A DNA stretch of 64,000 bases from JBQKLI01 sp012798975 (GTDB lineage Bacteria; Bacillota; Clostridia; Tissierellales; Peptoniphilaceae), in assembly GCF_052116305.1 (NCBI RefSeq), contig NZ_JBQKLI010000013.1, positions 1 to 64,000 on the forward strand. Reading direction: 5' to 3'. Shown one piece after another: positions 43,247-52,125 of the stretch. The notes beneath the pieces are model-generated. The model worked only from the letters and a program-made list of their open reading frames with translations, searched no databases and was not told where the DNA came from. A program made the position numbers and the translations under genes. The stretch's first letter is position 1. The number at the start of each line of letters is the position of its first letter.

Positions 43247-43807
43247 TTATAACATTCTTTGAAATTTCATCTCTTCCCCAGAAGCATCATACTTTTTTCT
43301 TTTCGCTGTGATCTCTTCGATATCAATAGCATAGATATTTGTTCGATGAAGTCCGGCTTTGAGAGCTATGTCAAAATAGTCCATTTTCGAAGGTGTAAAT
43401 TTTTCGCAGATCGCTCTATGCCCCTCTTCTTCCTCGCCCTTTTCTTTTACCAAACGGACAGTTCCTTTTATAATGCAGGATTCGTATTCTGTGGTAAATA
43501 CTTTTCGTATCAGCTCCACAGCCTTTTTTTCGTCAGAAGCCATTTCTCTTAACTCTTCTTCGGAGAAATTCTCAGGAACCTTTACATCTCCCACAAAAAC
43601 CACCGTTGCTATAGGAGCATTTCGAAATACTTCAACCTTCGTTCCTTCCATTGCTGAATGGAAATAGAGTGTTTCTCCAGATCTTGCGATGGATAAAGGA
43701 ATACTATAGCTTTCTTTTTCCACAGCTGCTGATAATACACCGAATCGGGCTTTGTCGATAATCTGAAGGCCGAATTCTTTTCCCATTTCTCTGTCTTTCC
43801 TTCTCAT
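43247..43807 (-). CDS. Pyridoxamine-5'-phosphate-oxidase-fold (NimA-like) flavin protein
   Basis: 186 residues: split-barrel start MGKEFGLQIIDKARFGVLSAA, SIPLSIARSGETLYFHSAMEGTKVE, typical of the PPOX/NimA class, and a C-terminal block AGLHRTNIYAIDIEEITAK. AAGGAG precedes the ATG. It is followed by nothing close and preceded by the azoreductase gene in the same direction (9-nt gap), a likely flavin redox operon. Confidence 0.82.
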   Translation of the reverse strand: MRRKDREMGKEFGLQIIDKARFGVLSAAVEKESYSIPLSIARSGETLYFHSAMEGTKVEVFRNAPIATVVFVGDVKVPENFSEEELREMASDEKKAVELIRKVFTTEYESCIIKGTVRLVKEKGEEEEGHRAICEKFTPSKMDYFDIALKAGLHRTNIYAIDIEEITAKRKKYDASGEEMKFQRML

Positions 43808-43816
43808 GGCATCTCC

Positions 43817-44416
43817 TTAGAATGTTAGGGCTCTTCTCCCCGCATCTTCTAAAGCCTGCTGCAAGAGAATTTCAGTATCGTATTTTTTATTGTCTGCTCC
43901 TTCTAGATAAAGGGTCTGATACTTTACAACACCGAAAAGTGCAAAGACTTTTCGAATATAGGAATCTCCCATCTCCACACGAGGCCCCATTTCTCTTGGG
44001 TAAAGACCTCCTCTGGAAGAAATATTGATCGCCTTTCTATCGGATAACAGCCCCTTTGTTCCCTCTTCGTCGTATTCAAAAGTAATCCCTGGAACGCAGA
44101 TATAATCGATATAAGCTTTTAAAACAGCAGGTACCGATAAATTCCACATCGGTTCTGAGATTACATATTTATCTGCTTTCGCAAATTGTCTGGCATAATT
44201 TAAGATCGGATGATCGAGTGTTTTATCTTTTCCAAAGATTATTTTTAAATCCTCTTTTGTTAAAAATTCGATCGGCTCTTTTTTTAAGTCTAAGGTTATA
44301 ATTTTATCCTTCGGATTTCTGTTCTTGTATTCTTTTATAAAATAATCAGAAATCTTGATCGACATGGAGTCTTTGTCTTCTTTGGCATTCGCTTTAATAT
44401 ACAATAAAGTGCTCAT
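43817..44416 (-). CDS. azoR: FMN-dependent NADH-azoreductase / NAD(P)H quinone reductase
   Basis: 199 residues, flavodoxin-like fold of the AzoR family: TLLYIKANAKEDKDSMSIKIS, EPMWNLSVPAVLKAYIDYICVPGITFEYDEEGTKGLL and SRGGLYP, the FMN pocket. GAGGAG lies 7 nt before the ATG at 44416. Co-transcribed with the PPOX-like gene. Confidence 0.87.
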   Translation of the reverse strand: MSTLLYIKANAKEDKDSMSIKISDYFIKEYKNRNPKDKIITLDLKKEPIEFLTKEDLKIIFGKDKTLDHPILNYARQFAKADKYVISEPMWNLSVPAVLKAYIDYICVPGITFEYDEEGTKGLLSDRKAINISSRGGLYPREMGPRVEMGDSYIRKVFALFGVVKYQTLYLEGADNKKYDTEILLQQALEDAGRRALTF

Positions 44417-44607
44417 CTTATTCTCCTCGCAAATAATCCGCCATCTGTTATTATAATATCTTATATAAATCAATATTTCATTATAAAAAAGATAGTTTTA
44501 ATAAAGATTAGCTTTCTTTGATATTTTGTAGCATTTCAAAACCATCTTACGGTATTACACTTATTTTATCATAGGAAGAGCAGGAACGGGACAAGGCTCG
44601 TTATAAT

Positions 44608-44636
44608 AAAAAAGAACACCCTTTAAGGTGCTCTTC
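44608..44636 (-). terminator. Pyrophosphatase gene terminator
   Basis: On the complement AAGAGCACCTTAAAGGGTGTTCTT plus T run, right after the stop codon. Confidence 0.85.
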
Positions 44637-44643
44637 TAAAAAT

Positions 44644-46290
44644 CTATGCTTTTGCATTGCTGATCGCAAAGTTTAATTTTGGTATCATTTGTTTTTTACG
44701 GCTTAACAGACCCGGCTCTTCAAAGCTGTTGTCGACTAACGGCTTGTCGAAGGCAGCGGCTATTTCTTCTGTAAAGTCTCCTGCTGCAAGGACTATTGAT
44801 GTTTCGTTGAAGATATCTGTAAGCATTAAGACAAAGGTATTTTCTCCATTTTCCTTAATGACTTTATTCATAGCAGTGATCAGTTCTTTTTTCACCGACT
44901 CTAGATATTCCATATCCATAGTAAAGACTTGAGCTACTCGGATGGTTTCGCCTTCGATAGAGAAAGCTTTTACATCCTGCTCTAAAAGTTCTTGAGGTGT
45001 TTTTCCCTCGATAGACGTTCCAGCTTTGAACATATCCAAAGCAAATGCTTCTACGTCGATTCCCGCAATTTTTGCCATTCGTTCTAATACCCATGCATCT
45101 ACTTGGGTTGAAGTCGGGGAACGGAATAATAAAGTGTCGGATATAATCGCCGCACAAAGAATTCCTGCCGTTTCTCGGCTTGGACGGATGCCATGTTCAA
45201 AAAACATCTTTGAAACGATAGTGCTGGTAGATCCTACCGGCTCATTTCTAAAGAATATCGGTCCGAATGTAGACACATTTGCCACTCTGTGATGATCTAC
45301 GATCTCGATGATTTCCGCATCTTCGATATCGCCAATAGACTGAGTTTTTTCGTTGTGATCGACTAAGATCAGTTTCTTTTTCTTATTTGAAAGAAGGTGG
45401 TATCTTGAAATAGAGCCTATAACTTTGTTTTGATGATCAAGAACGGGATAAGCTCTAAACCTTGTGTTGCTCATCACATGCTGCACATCGTCTAAATAAT
45501 CTTCTTGATGAAAGTAGACCAGCTCGTCTTTTGTCATTACATGGGAAACAGGTACAGCTTGAGGAAGGATTCTCGCTGCGATAAAAGAAGTATAGTCCGT
45601 ATGAATGACGGATACATTATTTTTCAAGGCTTTGTCATAAAGATCCTTTTCCAGATCAAGGCCCCCTGTAATAATCAAAAGCGATACTTTTTTGTTGATG
45701 GCATCTTCTTGTGCTTCTTTGCGGTCTCCTGTAATGACAATATCATTTTCCATAATAAAACCGTCTGTACTTTCCGGTTTCATCGCATGAACCACCATTT
45801 TCCCGTTCATAGGACGTGGATTTTGAGGCTTTATAATAAAATCTGCTGTCAATACGTCCATGATATTTTCAACCATCGTTCCCGAACGGCCCAAAATATT
45901 ATCATCCCACACATCGATATAGCTTCCGGTAAGATTGGAAAGTGTTGCGACCCCTACAAGATTTTCATCGTAGTCGATAATGGGAAGACTGTCGATTTTG
46001 TGTTCGTTGATTAATTCTAAAGCTTTCATAATGGAAATTTCCGGTGTGATACAATATGCATTATCCATTTTCAAGTCTTTTACTTGAGGCTGCATGGTAT
46101 CTTTGAAAAGAGGTGCAGGTACATTAAAATAATCTAATACATATTTTGTCTCTTGGCTTAATTCCCCTAAACGGATGGGAACGGCATTATACTCATTTCT
46201 TTTTCTTTTAAACTCAGCATAGCCGATGGCTGCACAGATTGAATCCGTATCCGGATTTTGATGTCCCGAAATATAGACGGTCTCTTTCAT
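44644..46290 (-). CDS. ppaC: Manganese-dependent inorganic pyrophosphatase with CBS and DRTGG inserts
   Basis: 548 residues, the regulated CBS-PPase form. Seen: DHH start ISGHQNPDTDSICAAIGYAEF, CBS half (about 70-125) INEHKIDSLPIIDYDEN, a DRTGG domain (about 150-245), second CBS half, then the catalytic core VDHNEKTQ, EIVDHHR (metal ligands) and the DHHA2 domain with SRKKQMIPKL. Adenine nucleotides regulate such enzymes through CBS. Hydrolyses pyrophosphate. Confidence 0.93.
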   Translation of the reverse strand: MKETVYISGHQNPDTDSICAAIGYAEFKRKRNEYNAVPIRLGELSQETKYVLDYFNVPAPLFKDTMQPQVKDLKMDNAYCITPEISIMKALELINEHKIDSLPIIDYDENLVGVATLSNLTGSYIDVWDDNILGRSGTMVENIMDVLTADFIIKPQNPRPMNGKMVVHAMKPESTDGFIMENDIVITGDRKEAQEDAINKKVSLLIITGGLDLEKDLYDKALKNNVSVIHTDYTSFIAARILPQAVPVSHVMTKDELVYFHQEDYLDDVQHVMSNTRFRAYPVLDHQNKVIGSISRYHLLSNKKKKLILVDHNEKTQSIGDIEDAEIIEIVDHHRVANVSTFGPIFFRNEPVGSTSTIVSKMFFEHGIRPSRETAGILCAAIISDTLLFRSPTSTQVDAWVLERMAKIAGIDVEAFALDMFKAGTSIEGKTPQELLEQDVKAFSIEGETIRVAQVFTMDMEYLESVKKELITAMNKVIKENGENTFVLMLTDIFNETSIVLAAGDFTEEIAAAFDKPLVDNSFEEPGLLSRKKQMIPKLNFAISNAKA

Positions 46291-46306
46291 AGTTTTCCTC
46301 CTAATG

Positions 46307-46966
46307 CTATTTTACTAATCCAGATGCTTGATTTACTGGAATGACAAAAAGAATTCCTGCTCCCGGTGCATCTAAATTAATTTCTTCATCTATTTTTTTC
46401 GTAATGGCTTCTGATTCTTCTTTTTTTACAAGCATCATTACAATTTCCTTTTCCGGTTCTATCGTTAGATGAAATAATGTTTCGTTTTCATGAACTCCTG
46501 AACCTCTGGCTGGTATTATGGTAGCACCTTTTGCTCCTGCACCGGAAGCGAACTCTACAATCTCTTCCCCATAACCTCTTTCCACAATGACAAACATCGC
46601 TTCATAATTTGAATTCATAGAATCTGTGTTTTCCTCCACTTCGCATACTTTCGTCTTCATATGGGTTCCTTTTATCGCTGAAAGAGGGCTTGAGAAACAA
46701 ACGCCTCGATTTCTTTTATCAAAATGAAAGATCCGAGCCAGCTCTTGATGAAGCCTGTCTTCCATTGAAGAATCTACGATCATTAAAAGGATTTCTTTTT
46801 TCATTTCATACAGTTCTAATAGATGAAGCAGCGGACTCGGATTTGTTCCAATACCGTAAAGGATTGTGCCGCCTCGGACACCAAGATTCTTGGCTTCTTT
46901 TAAAACTTTGCTTGCTTTGCCATGATCAACAATGACAGTAAATATTGAGCAGTTACAATTAAGCAT
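46307..46966 (-). CDS. Tandem PII-like protein (219 aa) linked to DUF1538
   Basis: Two PII-fold repeats in one chain: VIVDHGKASKVLKEAKNLGVRGGTILYGIG (about 11-40) and VIVERGYGEEIVEFASGAGAKGATIIPARGSG (about 126-157) both carry the G-x-G-A/G-T-I pattern. The canonical T-loop Tyr region is absent. It begins with a Cys-rich MLNCNC. Its start overlaps the end of DUF1538 by 8 bp, so they are translated together; it probably regulates that membrane protein in response to a nucleotide or anion. Confidence 0.82.
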   Translation of the reverse strand: MLNCNCSIFTVIVDHGKASKVLKEAKNLGVRGGTILYGIGTNPSPLLHLLELYEMKKEILLMIVDSSMEDRLHQELARIFHFDKRNRGVCFSSPLSAIKGTHMKTKVCEVEENTDSMNSNYEAMFVIVERGYGEEIVEFASGAGAKGATIIPARGSGVHENETLFHLTIEPEKEIVMMLVKKEESEAITKKIDEEINLDAPGAGILFVIPVNQASGLVK

Positions 46967-48440
46967 TCTCTAAACCCTTCCTTCTCTTTCGATCATATAT
47001 TCTACCTAATACCATAATAGCGACAACTGGAGTCATAGCAACCATGGCAATAATTCCAAAACCGTCCACAAGGACATTTGCTGTCGGAACCGACTCGGCT
47101 ACTCCTTGGGATAAAGCTAATATAAAGGTTGCCGTCATGGGGCCGGAGGCTACTCCTCCCGAGTCAAATGCAATTCCTACGAAAATCTCCGGTACTTTGA
47201 AACTCATTGCCAAAGCCAGCAAAAATCCCGGTACAATAAACATCCACAGTCTAAGCCAAGGAACTAAAATACGCACCATAGATAAAGATACTGCAATCGC
47301 CACACCAATGGATAATGTAATAAGAATCATTTTTCTCGAAATAGAACCTGTCGTTACTTCTTCTACTTGGTTGGATAGTACATAGACTGCAGGTTCTGCC
47401 AATACAACAACCATACCGAGTATTAAACCCAGTATCGGTAAAATAACAGCTGCCGCATCCATAGAAGCAATGGTCTGCCCCATAATTCTTGCAAGATCCA
47501 TAAAACCGGTATTCACTCCGATTAAAAACAATACAAGACCTAGAAAGGTATAAAGAACCCCTACCATTGTTTTGCGGAATATTTTTTTATCGATCTTGAA
47601 AAAGATTTTGTTAAAGATTAAAAACGTAATGACAATCGGCGTAATCGCCATCAAAGATTCAAAAGCCGTATGTCCAATCGCCCCTAGAAAAGGACCTGCC
47701 ACCCCTTCTACTGGAACAAAAATTTCCGGTGTTCCCTGAATCGTATCGAGACCTAAAACTAAACTCATAACCATCACCGCTAGAATCGGTCCCGTGGAGG
47801 CAACTCCTACGAGTCCAAAGCTGTCCTTTTCTCCGTCTGTAGAGCCTTTCATCATAGAAACTCCAAGACCCATTACTAAAATAAAGGGAGTAGTCATCGC
47901 TCCTGTAGTCGCTCCAGAAGAATCAAAGGCAACAGCATGAAACTCTTGCGATACAAAAATCATCATAATAAAAATAATTGCATACACCAGCATAAAAAAT
48001 CTGTTTAAGGGTCTATCCTTTAAAATCCGCAAAAACCCAAACCCGATCATCGTTCCTACTCCTAAAGATACTACTGCTACTATAAAAAAAGGAGATAAAA
48101 GATTTCCCATGGCGTCGGAAACTTGTCTTGCCAAAATCAAAAGATCCGGTTCTGCAACGGATATAATAAATCCTAAAAATAAACCTAAAAGAAATACAAC
48201 GGCTTGATTACTGGATTTTGCAACAAATTTCCCCATCTGCGCGCCAATTTCATTAATCCCCAGATCAACCCCCCAAAAGAAGATTCCCAACCCTGTAATA
48301 ATAAGAACCACTCCAATTAAAAATCTCCAGAATAAATCCCCTGGAACTGGAGCAATGGTAAAATTCAAAATCATTACAATTAAGGTAATCGGCAGTACCG
48401 ATAAAGATACTTCTTTAAACTTGTCTAATAAAATATTCAT
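46959..48440 (-). CDS. DUF1538 integral membrane protein (two repeats)
   Basis: 493 residues with two homologous halves. AFDSGGVASGPMTATFILALSQGVAES (C-half) and AFDSSGATTGAMTTPFILVMGLGVSMM (N-half) are the duplicated DUF1538 motif; two halves carry SVAEPDLLILARQVSDAM and VLAEPAVYVLSNQVEEVT. Such an inverted or tandem repeat suggests a channel or carrier. The overlapping PII-like gene suggests regulation. Substrate unknown. Confidence 0.85.
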   Translation of the reverse strand: MNILLDKFKEVSLSVLPITLIVMILNFTIAPVPGDLFWRFLIGVVLIITGLGIFFWGVDLGINEIGAQMGKFVAKSSNQAVVFLLGLFLGFIISVAEPDLLILARQVSDAMGNLLSPFFIVAVVSLGVGTMIGFGFLRILKDRPLNRFFMLVYAIIFIMMIFVSQEFHAVAFDSSGATTGAMTTPFILVMGLGVSMMKGSTDGEKDSFGLVGVASTGPILAVMVMSLVLGLDTIQGTPEIFVPVEGVAGPFLGAIGHTAFESLMAITPIVITFLIFNKIFFKIDKKIFRKTMVGVLYTFLGLVLFLIGVNTGFMDLARIMGQTIASMDAAAVILPILGLILGMVVVLAEPAVYVLSNQVEEVTTGSISRKMILITLSIGVAIAVSLSMVRILVPWLRLWMFIVPGFLLALAMSFKVPEIFVGIAFDSGGVASGPMTATFILALSQGVAESVPTANVLVDGFGIIAMVAMTPVVAIMVLGRIYDRKRRKGLENA

Positions 48441-48587
48441 TTCTTCACCCTCTCTATCGATACTCTCTTTTATGATAACATATTTTCAAAGGAAATTGTT
48501 TTTATACCCCTCTTAAAAGCACGATTTTAGAGCTTTCCGAAAAAATCGGTGCTGAAACAAACTCTATATTTATCTATAGGAGAGATT

Positions 48588-49112
48588 ATGAGATTATTTA
48601 TTGCTGTTGAATTATCCCAAGATACAAAAAACAAACTCCACCGCCTTCAGAAAAACCTTAAAGGCTATATAAATTCCGATAATTTTATTCCAAAAAACAA
48701 CCTTCATCTGACTTTAAAATTCTTAGGAGATTGTACGAAAGAAGAAAAAAACAAAATTATCGAAACCCTTTCCGTTCAAACTTTTGCAAGACCTTTTACT
48801 ATGGATATCGTGAAGATCGGAACTTTTTCCAATCGAAAATGGAAAATCCTCTGGGCTGGAGTGGAGAAAAACCCTGCTCTTGTAAAACTTGTATCCGGTA
48901 TTGAGCAGTCTTTGTCTGAGCTGTCCTTTAAAAAAGAACAGCGAGAGTATAAAGCCCATATTACTTTGGCACGAAAAATTATCTGGAAAGAGAAAATAAA
49001 AAAGGAGATCGAAACTATTTCAGAACCTGTTTCTTCTTTTGTTCTCTATGAAAGCCTCTTTACAAAATCCGGCATCCAATACAAAGAAATTTTCCGATTC
49101 TATCTTCGATAA
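48588..49112 (+). CDS. thpR: RNA 2',3'-cyclic phosphodiesterase (LigT/ThpR)
   Basis: 174 residues starting MRLFIAVELSQDTKNKLHRL; the two catalytic H-x-T motifs are NLHLTLKFLGD (about 42-46) and KAHITLAR (about 122-126). The start at 48588 has AGGAGAG upstream; a longer frame to 48549 has none. Acts on 2',3'-cyclic phosphate RNA ends. Confidence 0.9.
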   Translation: MRLFIAVELSQDTKNKLHRLQKNLKGYINSDNFIPKNNLHLTLKFLGDCTKEEKNKIIETLSVQTFARPFTMDIVKIGTFSNRKWKILWAGVEKNPALVKLVSGIEQSLSELSFKKEQREYKAHITLARKIIWKEKIKKEIETISEPVSSFVLYESLFTKSGIQYKEIFRFYLR

Positions 49113-49130
49113 AAGTTTCCGTTTCTAATT

Positions 49131-49197
49131 GATAATCATTATTGACAAGAATCCAAATGGGGAGTATACTGAATTTGGTTAGCCGATACTAACCAAT
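49131..49197 (+). promoter_or_regulatory. Promoter with Fur box and a GGTTAG palindrome
   Basis: TGATAATCATTATTG (49131-49145, Fur-box-like) overlaps -35 TTGACA (49143-49148); 17-nt spacer; -10 TATACT (49166-49171). Just downstream TTGGTTAG-N6-CTAACCAA (49176-49197) is a perfect 8-bp palindrome whose arms resemble DtxR/MntR-type GGTTAG/CTAACC sites but with wider spacing. Confidence 0.75.
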
Positions 49198-49217
49198 ACA
49201 TTTCAGAAAGGATAATC

Positions 49218-50195
49218 ATGTTTGAAAAACTATTAATCAGCCATTGCGCCCCTACCTTAGCAGGAATAAAAACGGGAAATCTTTTTTCCTATCACCATCC
49301 CTCTGGTGAAAATATCGTTTCTCTGCTTGCTATATGGAACGAAAAATTAAACACTAGAGGCATCTATCTCACCTCTTTAAAAAATAAAGATAGCTGCACA
49401 CTAATTTATATATATAGAAAAAAAGAATTGCTGAATCTTCTAGAAAAGGAAGAGATACAAAGTTTTCTTGAAAAACAGGATTATCCTTTATTCAGTTTGG
49501 ACTCTGTACTGGATCATCTTAGAAAAAGACTTTTGATGTCTAAAGATTTCCCCCATGAGATCGGTGTTTTTCTAGGCTATCCCCTAGAGGATGTGATTGG
49601 ATTTATTGAAAATCGAGGCAAAAATTATATATGCACAGGCTGCTGGAAAGTTTATCACAACCCCCGCAATGCCCAAAGATTGTTCCATTGTTTTAAAAAC
49701 TGCAGAAAACAGTTTACATATCTGTATAATTTAGGCCTGAATACAGAAGAAAGGATGTTTTATTATATGAGTAAAGTAGCTGTTGTATATTATTCCGGAA
49801 CAGGAAACACAGAAGCTATGGCGAAAGCTGTCGTGGAAGGAGCAAAGGAGGCAGGAGCTGAAACGGATTTAATCTTCTCCGATGATTTCAGCGCTTCTAA
49901 ACTAGATGATTATGATGCAGTAGGATTCGGATGTCCTGCCATGGGAGATGAAGTTTTAGAGGAAATCAGTTTCGAACCGATGTTTGAAGAATGCGAAGGA
50001 AAACTTTCAGGAAGAAAAATCGCCATCTTCGGTTCTTACGAATGGAACGACGGACAATGGATCGAAGACTGGGAAGACCGCTGCAAAGAAGCAGGAGCAG
50101 TCCTCGTCTATGAAAAACTTCCAGCCTATGACGCCCCAGAGGAAGAAGCCCTTGAAAAATGCCGAGAACTCGGAAAAGCCCTAGCGAATTCATAA
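49218..50195 (+). CDS. DUF3793-flavodoxin fusion protein
   Basis: 325 residues. N-terminal DUF3793 (about 1-180), with HEIGVFLGYPLEDVIGFIEN and CTGCWKVYHNPRNAQRLFHCFKNC, followed without a stop by a complete short-chain flavodoxin (MSKVAVVYYSGTGNTEAMAK, P-loop for FMN, about 184 on). In relatives these are usually separate adjacent genes near feo genes. An AAAGGA site 11 nt before the internal ATG (49767) could also give free flavodoxin. The promoter carries a Fur box, so expression is probably iron-limited: flavodoxin replaces ferredoxin. Two CxxC-type Cys pairs in DUF3793 may bind a metal; this is inference. Confidence 0.87.
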   Translation: MFEKLLISHCAPTLAGIKTGNLFSYHHPSGENIVSLLAIWNEKLNTRGIYLTSLKNKDSCTLIYIYRKKELLNLLEKEEIQSFLEKQDYPLFSLDSVLDHLRKRLLMSKDFPHEIGVFLGYPLEDVIGFIENRGKNYICTGCWKVYHNPRNAQRLFHCFKNCRKQFTYLYNLGLNTEERMFYYMSKVAVVYYSGTGNTEAMAKAVVEGAKEAGAETDLIFSDDFSASKLDDYDAVGFGCPAMGDEVLEEISFEPMFEECEGKLSGRKIAIFGSYEWNDGQWIEDWEDRCKEAGAVLVYEKLPAYDAPEEEALEKCRELGKALANS

Positions 50196-50205
50196 AAAAC
50201 CACAT

Positions 50206-50258
50206 AAAAATAGAGTGAAAGATCGTTTCGGGAAAAAGACCTTATCACTCTATTTTTT
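50206..50258 (+). terminator. DUF3793-flavodoxin terminator
   Basis: AAAAATAGAGTGA and TCACTCTATTTTTT pair around a 26-nt loop. Confidence 0.8.
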
Positions 50259-50263
50259 GTTTT

Positions 50264-50451
50264 CATAATTCTCTTAGAACCTGTGAATCCTTTTGTATAT
50301 CGACTACTAGGAGAAACCGTGGACTGTTTTAATAATGAGAAAAGAGAAATGGCAGAAGAAACAAGCCCCGCCTTTCTTCCATTCTCTGAAGCCCTAGCTC
50401 AAATCAGGTATTTTGATTTGATTGCAGGTCAGCAGATCGTCCTTGGCTAGA
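50264..50451 (+). other. Open frame without recognised gene, possible remnant
   Basis: One frame stays open from before 50264 to TAG at 50449-50451. The only ATG (50350) gives 33 residues, MAEETSPAFLPFSEALAQIR onward to DLIAGQQIVLG. There is no good ribosome binding site. It looks protein-like but I recognise no family; it may be the tail of a degraded gene. The rest of the gap holds a terminator and array 2. Confidence 0.25.
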
Positions 50452-50491
50452 AATGATCGTCCCCTCTCTCACTCTCTGCTTTGAAAGCTTT

Positions 50492-50565
50492 CCTGGCCGC
50501 CGCAGGCGTGCCCCCTAGAGCCTAGGTGCCGAAGGCATCCTGCCTGGGCCGCCTCAACGATCCCG
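50492..50565. repeat. Tandem hairpin repeat array 2 (three units)
   Basis: Units: CCTGGCCGCCGCAGGCG... (50492-50513; stem CGCC/GGCG), the 7-mer CCTAGAG identical to array 1, CCTAGGTGCCGAAGGCA... (50521-50542; TGCC/GGCA), and a degenerate third (50543-50565). Then CCTTTTTC leads into the sdaAA stop. Confidence 0.75.
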
Positions 50566-50573
50566 CCTTTTTC

Positions 50574-51440
50574 TTAACCAAATACTTCCTTTTTAATCCT
50601 CTGACCTGTAGGTGTTCCTGCAAGTCCGCCTACTCCCGTTTCTCTTAAAGACGGCGGCATTCTTTCCCCTACTTCCTGAAGAGCTACACAGACTTCTTCG
50701 AAAGGCACGACGGATTTCACTCCGGCTAAAGCCATATCCGAGCTGATCATCGCATTCACCACTCCATTTGCATTTCGGAAGGTACAAGGATATTCTACAA
50801 GTCCTGCAATCGGATCGCATACAAGACCCAATATATTTACAAGGCAGATACTTGCTGCATGAAAACTCTGCTCCGGTGTTCCGCCCATCATCTGAACGAT
50901 TCCTGCTGCCGCCATAGCAGATGCAGAACCTGTCTCTGCTTGGCATCCTCCTTCTGCACCAGCAAAGTTTGCATAGTAGCCTATAATCTGACCGATTCCT
51001 ATAGACGTAGCCATCCCCATCAAAAGCTCATCCATAGAAAGATTATATTTTCTTTTAATAGAAATAAAAGCCGCTGGCAAAATTCCTGAAGATCCCGCAG
51101 TTGGAGAAGCTACAATTTTACCCATATTTGCACTGGTTTCCAATGTAGAAAATGCCATACTCATCGCATCGATTAAAAAATCTCCTGCCAGCGTATCGCC
51201 GCTTTTCTTATAGTCCTGCATTTTCTTAGCAAAACCGTCGATCATCCCTGTTTTTGAAAGAACCGGCTTCTCTAAAGTCTCCGTTGCAGAACCTTCCATA
51301 ACTTTGAGCATCTCTTTTAATTCATTTAATATCTCTTTTTGCTCTTCTTCGTCTTTTGCTGCATCTTCGATAACCAATTGGCCGATCGATTTACTTTCTT
51401 TTTCGCAATAATCTATTATTTCTTGGGCCTTGAAATACAT
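50574..51440 (-). CDS. sdaAA: L-serine dehydratase, alpha (catalytic) subunit
   Basis: 288 residues of the iron-sulfur L-serine dehydratase: VASPTAGSSGILPAAF (substrate loop) and the 4Fe-4S cysteines in GGCQAETGSASAMAAAG, ASICLVNILGLVCDPIAGLVEYPC. It deaminates serine to pyruvate and ammonia. The start overlaps the end of sdaAB by 25 bp, so the subunits are co-translated. Array 2 lies directly after its stop. Confidence 0.94.
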   Translation of the reverse strand: MYFKAQEIIDYCEKESKSIGQLVIEDAAKDEEEQKEILNELKEMLKVMEGSATETLEKPVLSKTGMIDGFAKKMQDYKKSGDTLAGDFLIDAMSMAFSTLETSANMGKIVASPTAGSSGILPAAFISIKRKYNLSMDELLMGMATSIGIGQIIGYYANFAGAEGGCQAETGSASAMAAAGIVQMMGGTPEQSFHAASICLVNILGLVCDPIAGLVEYPCTFRNANGVVNAMISSDMALAGVKSVVPFEEVCVALQEVGERMPPSLRETGVGGLAGTPTGQRIKKEVFG

Positions 51441-52111
51441 TTGATTCCCCTCCTGTATCCTTGAACATATTTAGCATAGATAAAGCCTTCCATATTCTCT
51501 ATTTCTCTTTCCGCTTCCTCGGATAATTCATCGTATAAATCGATAACCATCGTAACAGAGTCTTCTTCCTTTGTCGTTTCAATTCCTGCGATACTATAAT
51601 TGTGTTCGCTTAAATAAGAACTGATTTTCGCAATAATTCCAAGCTGCTCTTTGTATTTTAAGAGAATGGTAGGATATTTGCTGTTAAACTCGATCTCGAT
51701 TCCGTTAATATTTGTGATAACTATATTTCCCCCGCCGATAGAAGCCCCGATAATTTCCGAAACACTTCCATCTTCATAACTTAAAATGATTTTTACAGTG
51801 TTGGCATGGATCGTATGACCCCCTTCTATGCGGAACTCGTAATGAATGCCGTTTTTCTCTGCAATCTCAAAAGAATCCCGAATTCTTTCATCGTCTGGAA
51901 GAAAACCCATAATTCCTGCAAGAAGGGCCTTGTCTGTACCATGGCCTTTATAGGTCTTTGCAAAGGATCCGTACAAAACAAATTCCACTTTTGTAAATCC
52001 TTCTCCTGCAATATAGAGGGCTGTGTTGGCGATTTTTACCGCTCCTGCTGTATGGGAGCTGGAAGGACCGATCATAATCGGACCCATTACATCAAAAATA
52101 CCGTATTTCAT
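51416..52111 (-). CDS. sdaAB: L-serine dehydratase, beta subunit
   Basis: About 231 residues: MKYGIFDVMGPIMIGPSSSHTAGAVKIA is the conserved start of the beta subunit, and a C-terminal ACT domain (GIIAKISSYLSEHNYSIAGIETTKEE) follows, likely a serine sensor. The second of two ATGs (52111) has better spacing to GAGG; 52114 is possible. Preceded by the AEC transporter gene by 12-15 nt. Confidence 0.93.
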   Translation of the reverse strand: MKYGIFDVMGPIMIGPSSSHTAGAVKIANTALYIAGEGFTKVEFVLYGSFAKTYKGHGTDKALLAGIMGFLPDDERIRDSFEIAEKNGIHYEFRIEGGHTIHANTVKIILSYEDGSVSEIIGASIGGGNIVITNINGIEIEFNSKYPTILLKYKEQLGIIAKISSYLSEHNYSIAGIETTKEEDSVTMVIDLYDELSEEAEREIENMEGFIYAKYVQGYRRGIKCISRPKK

Positions 52112-52125
52112 CATTTACCTCTCTC

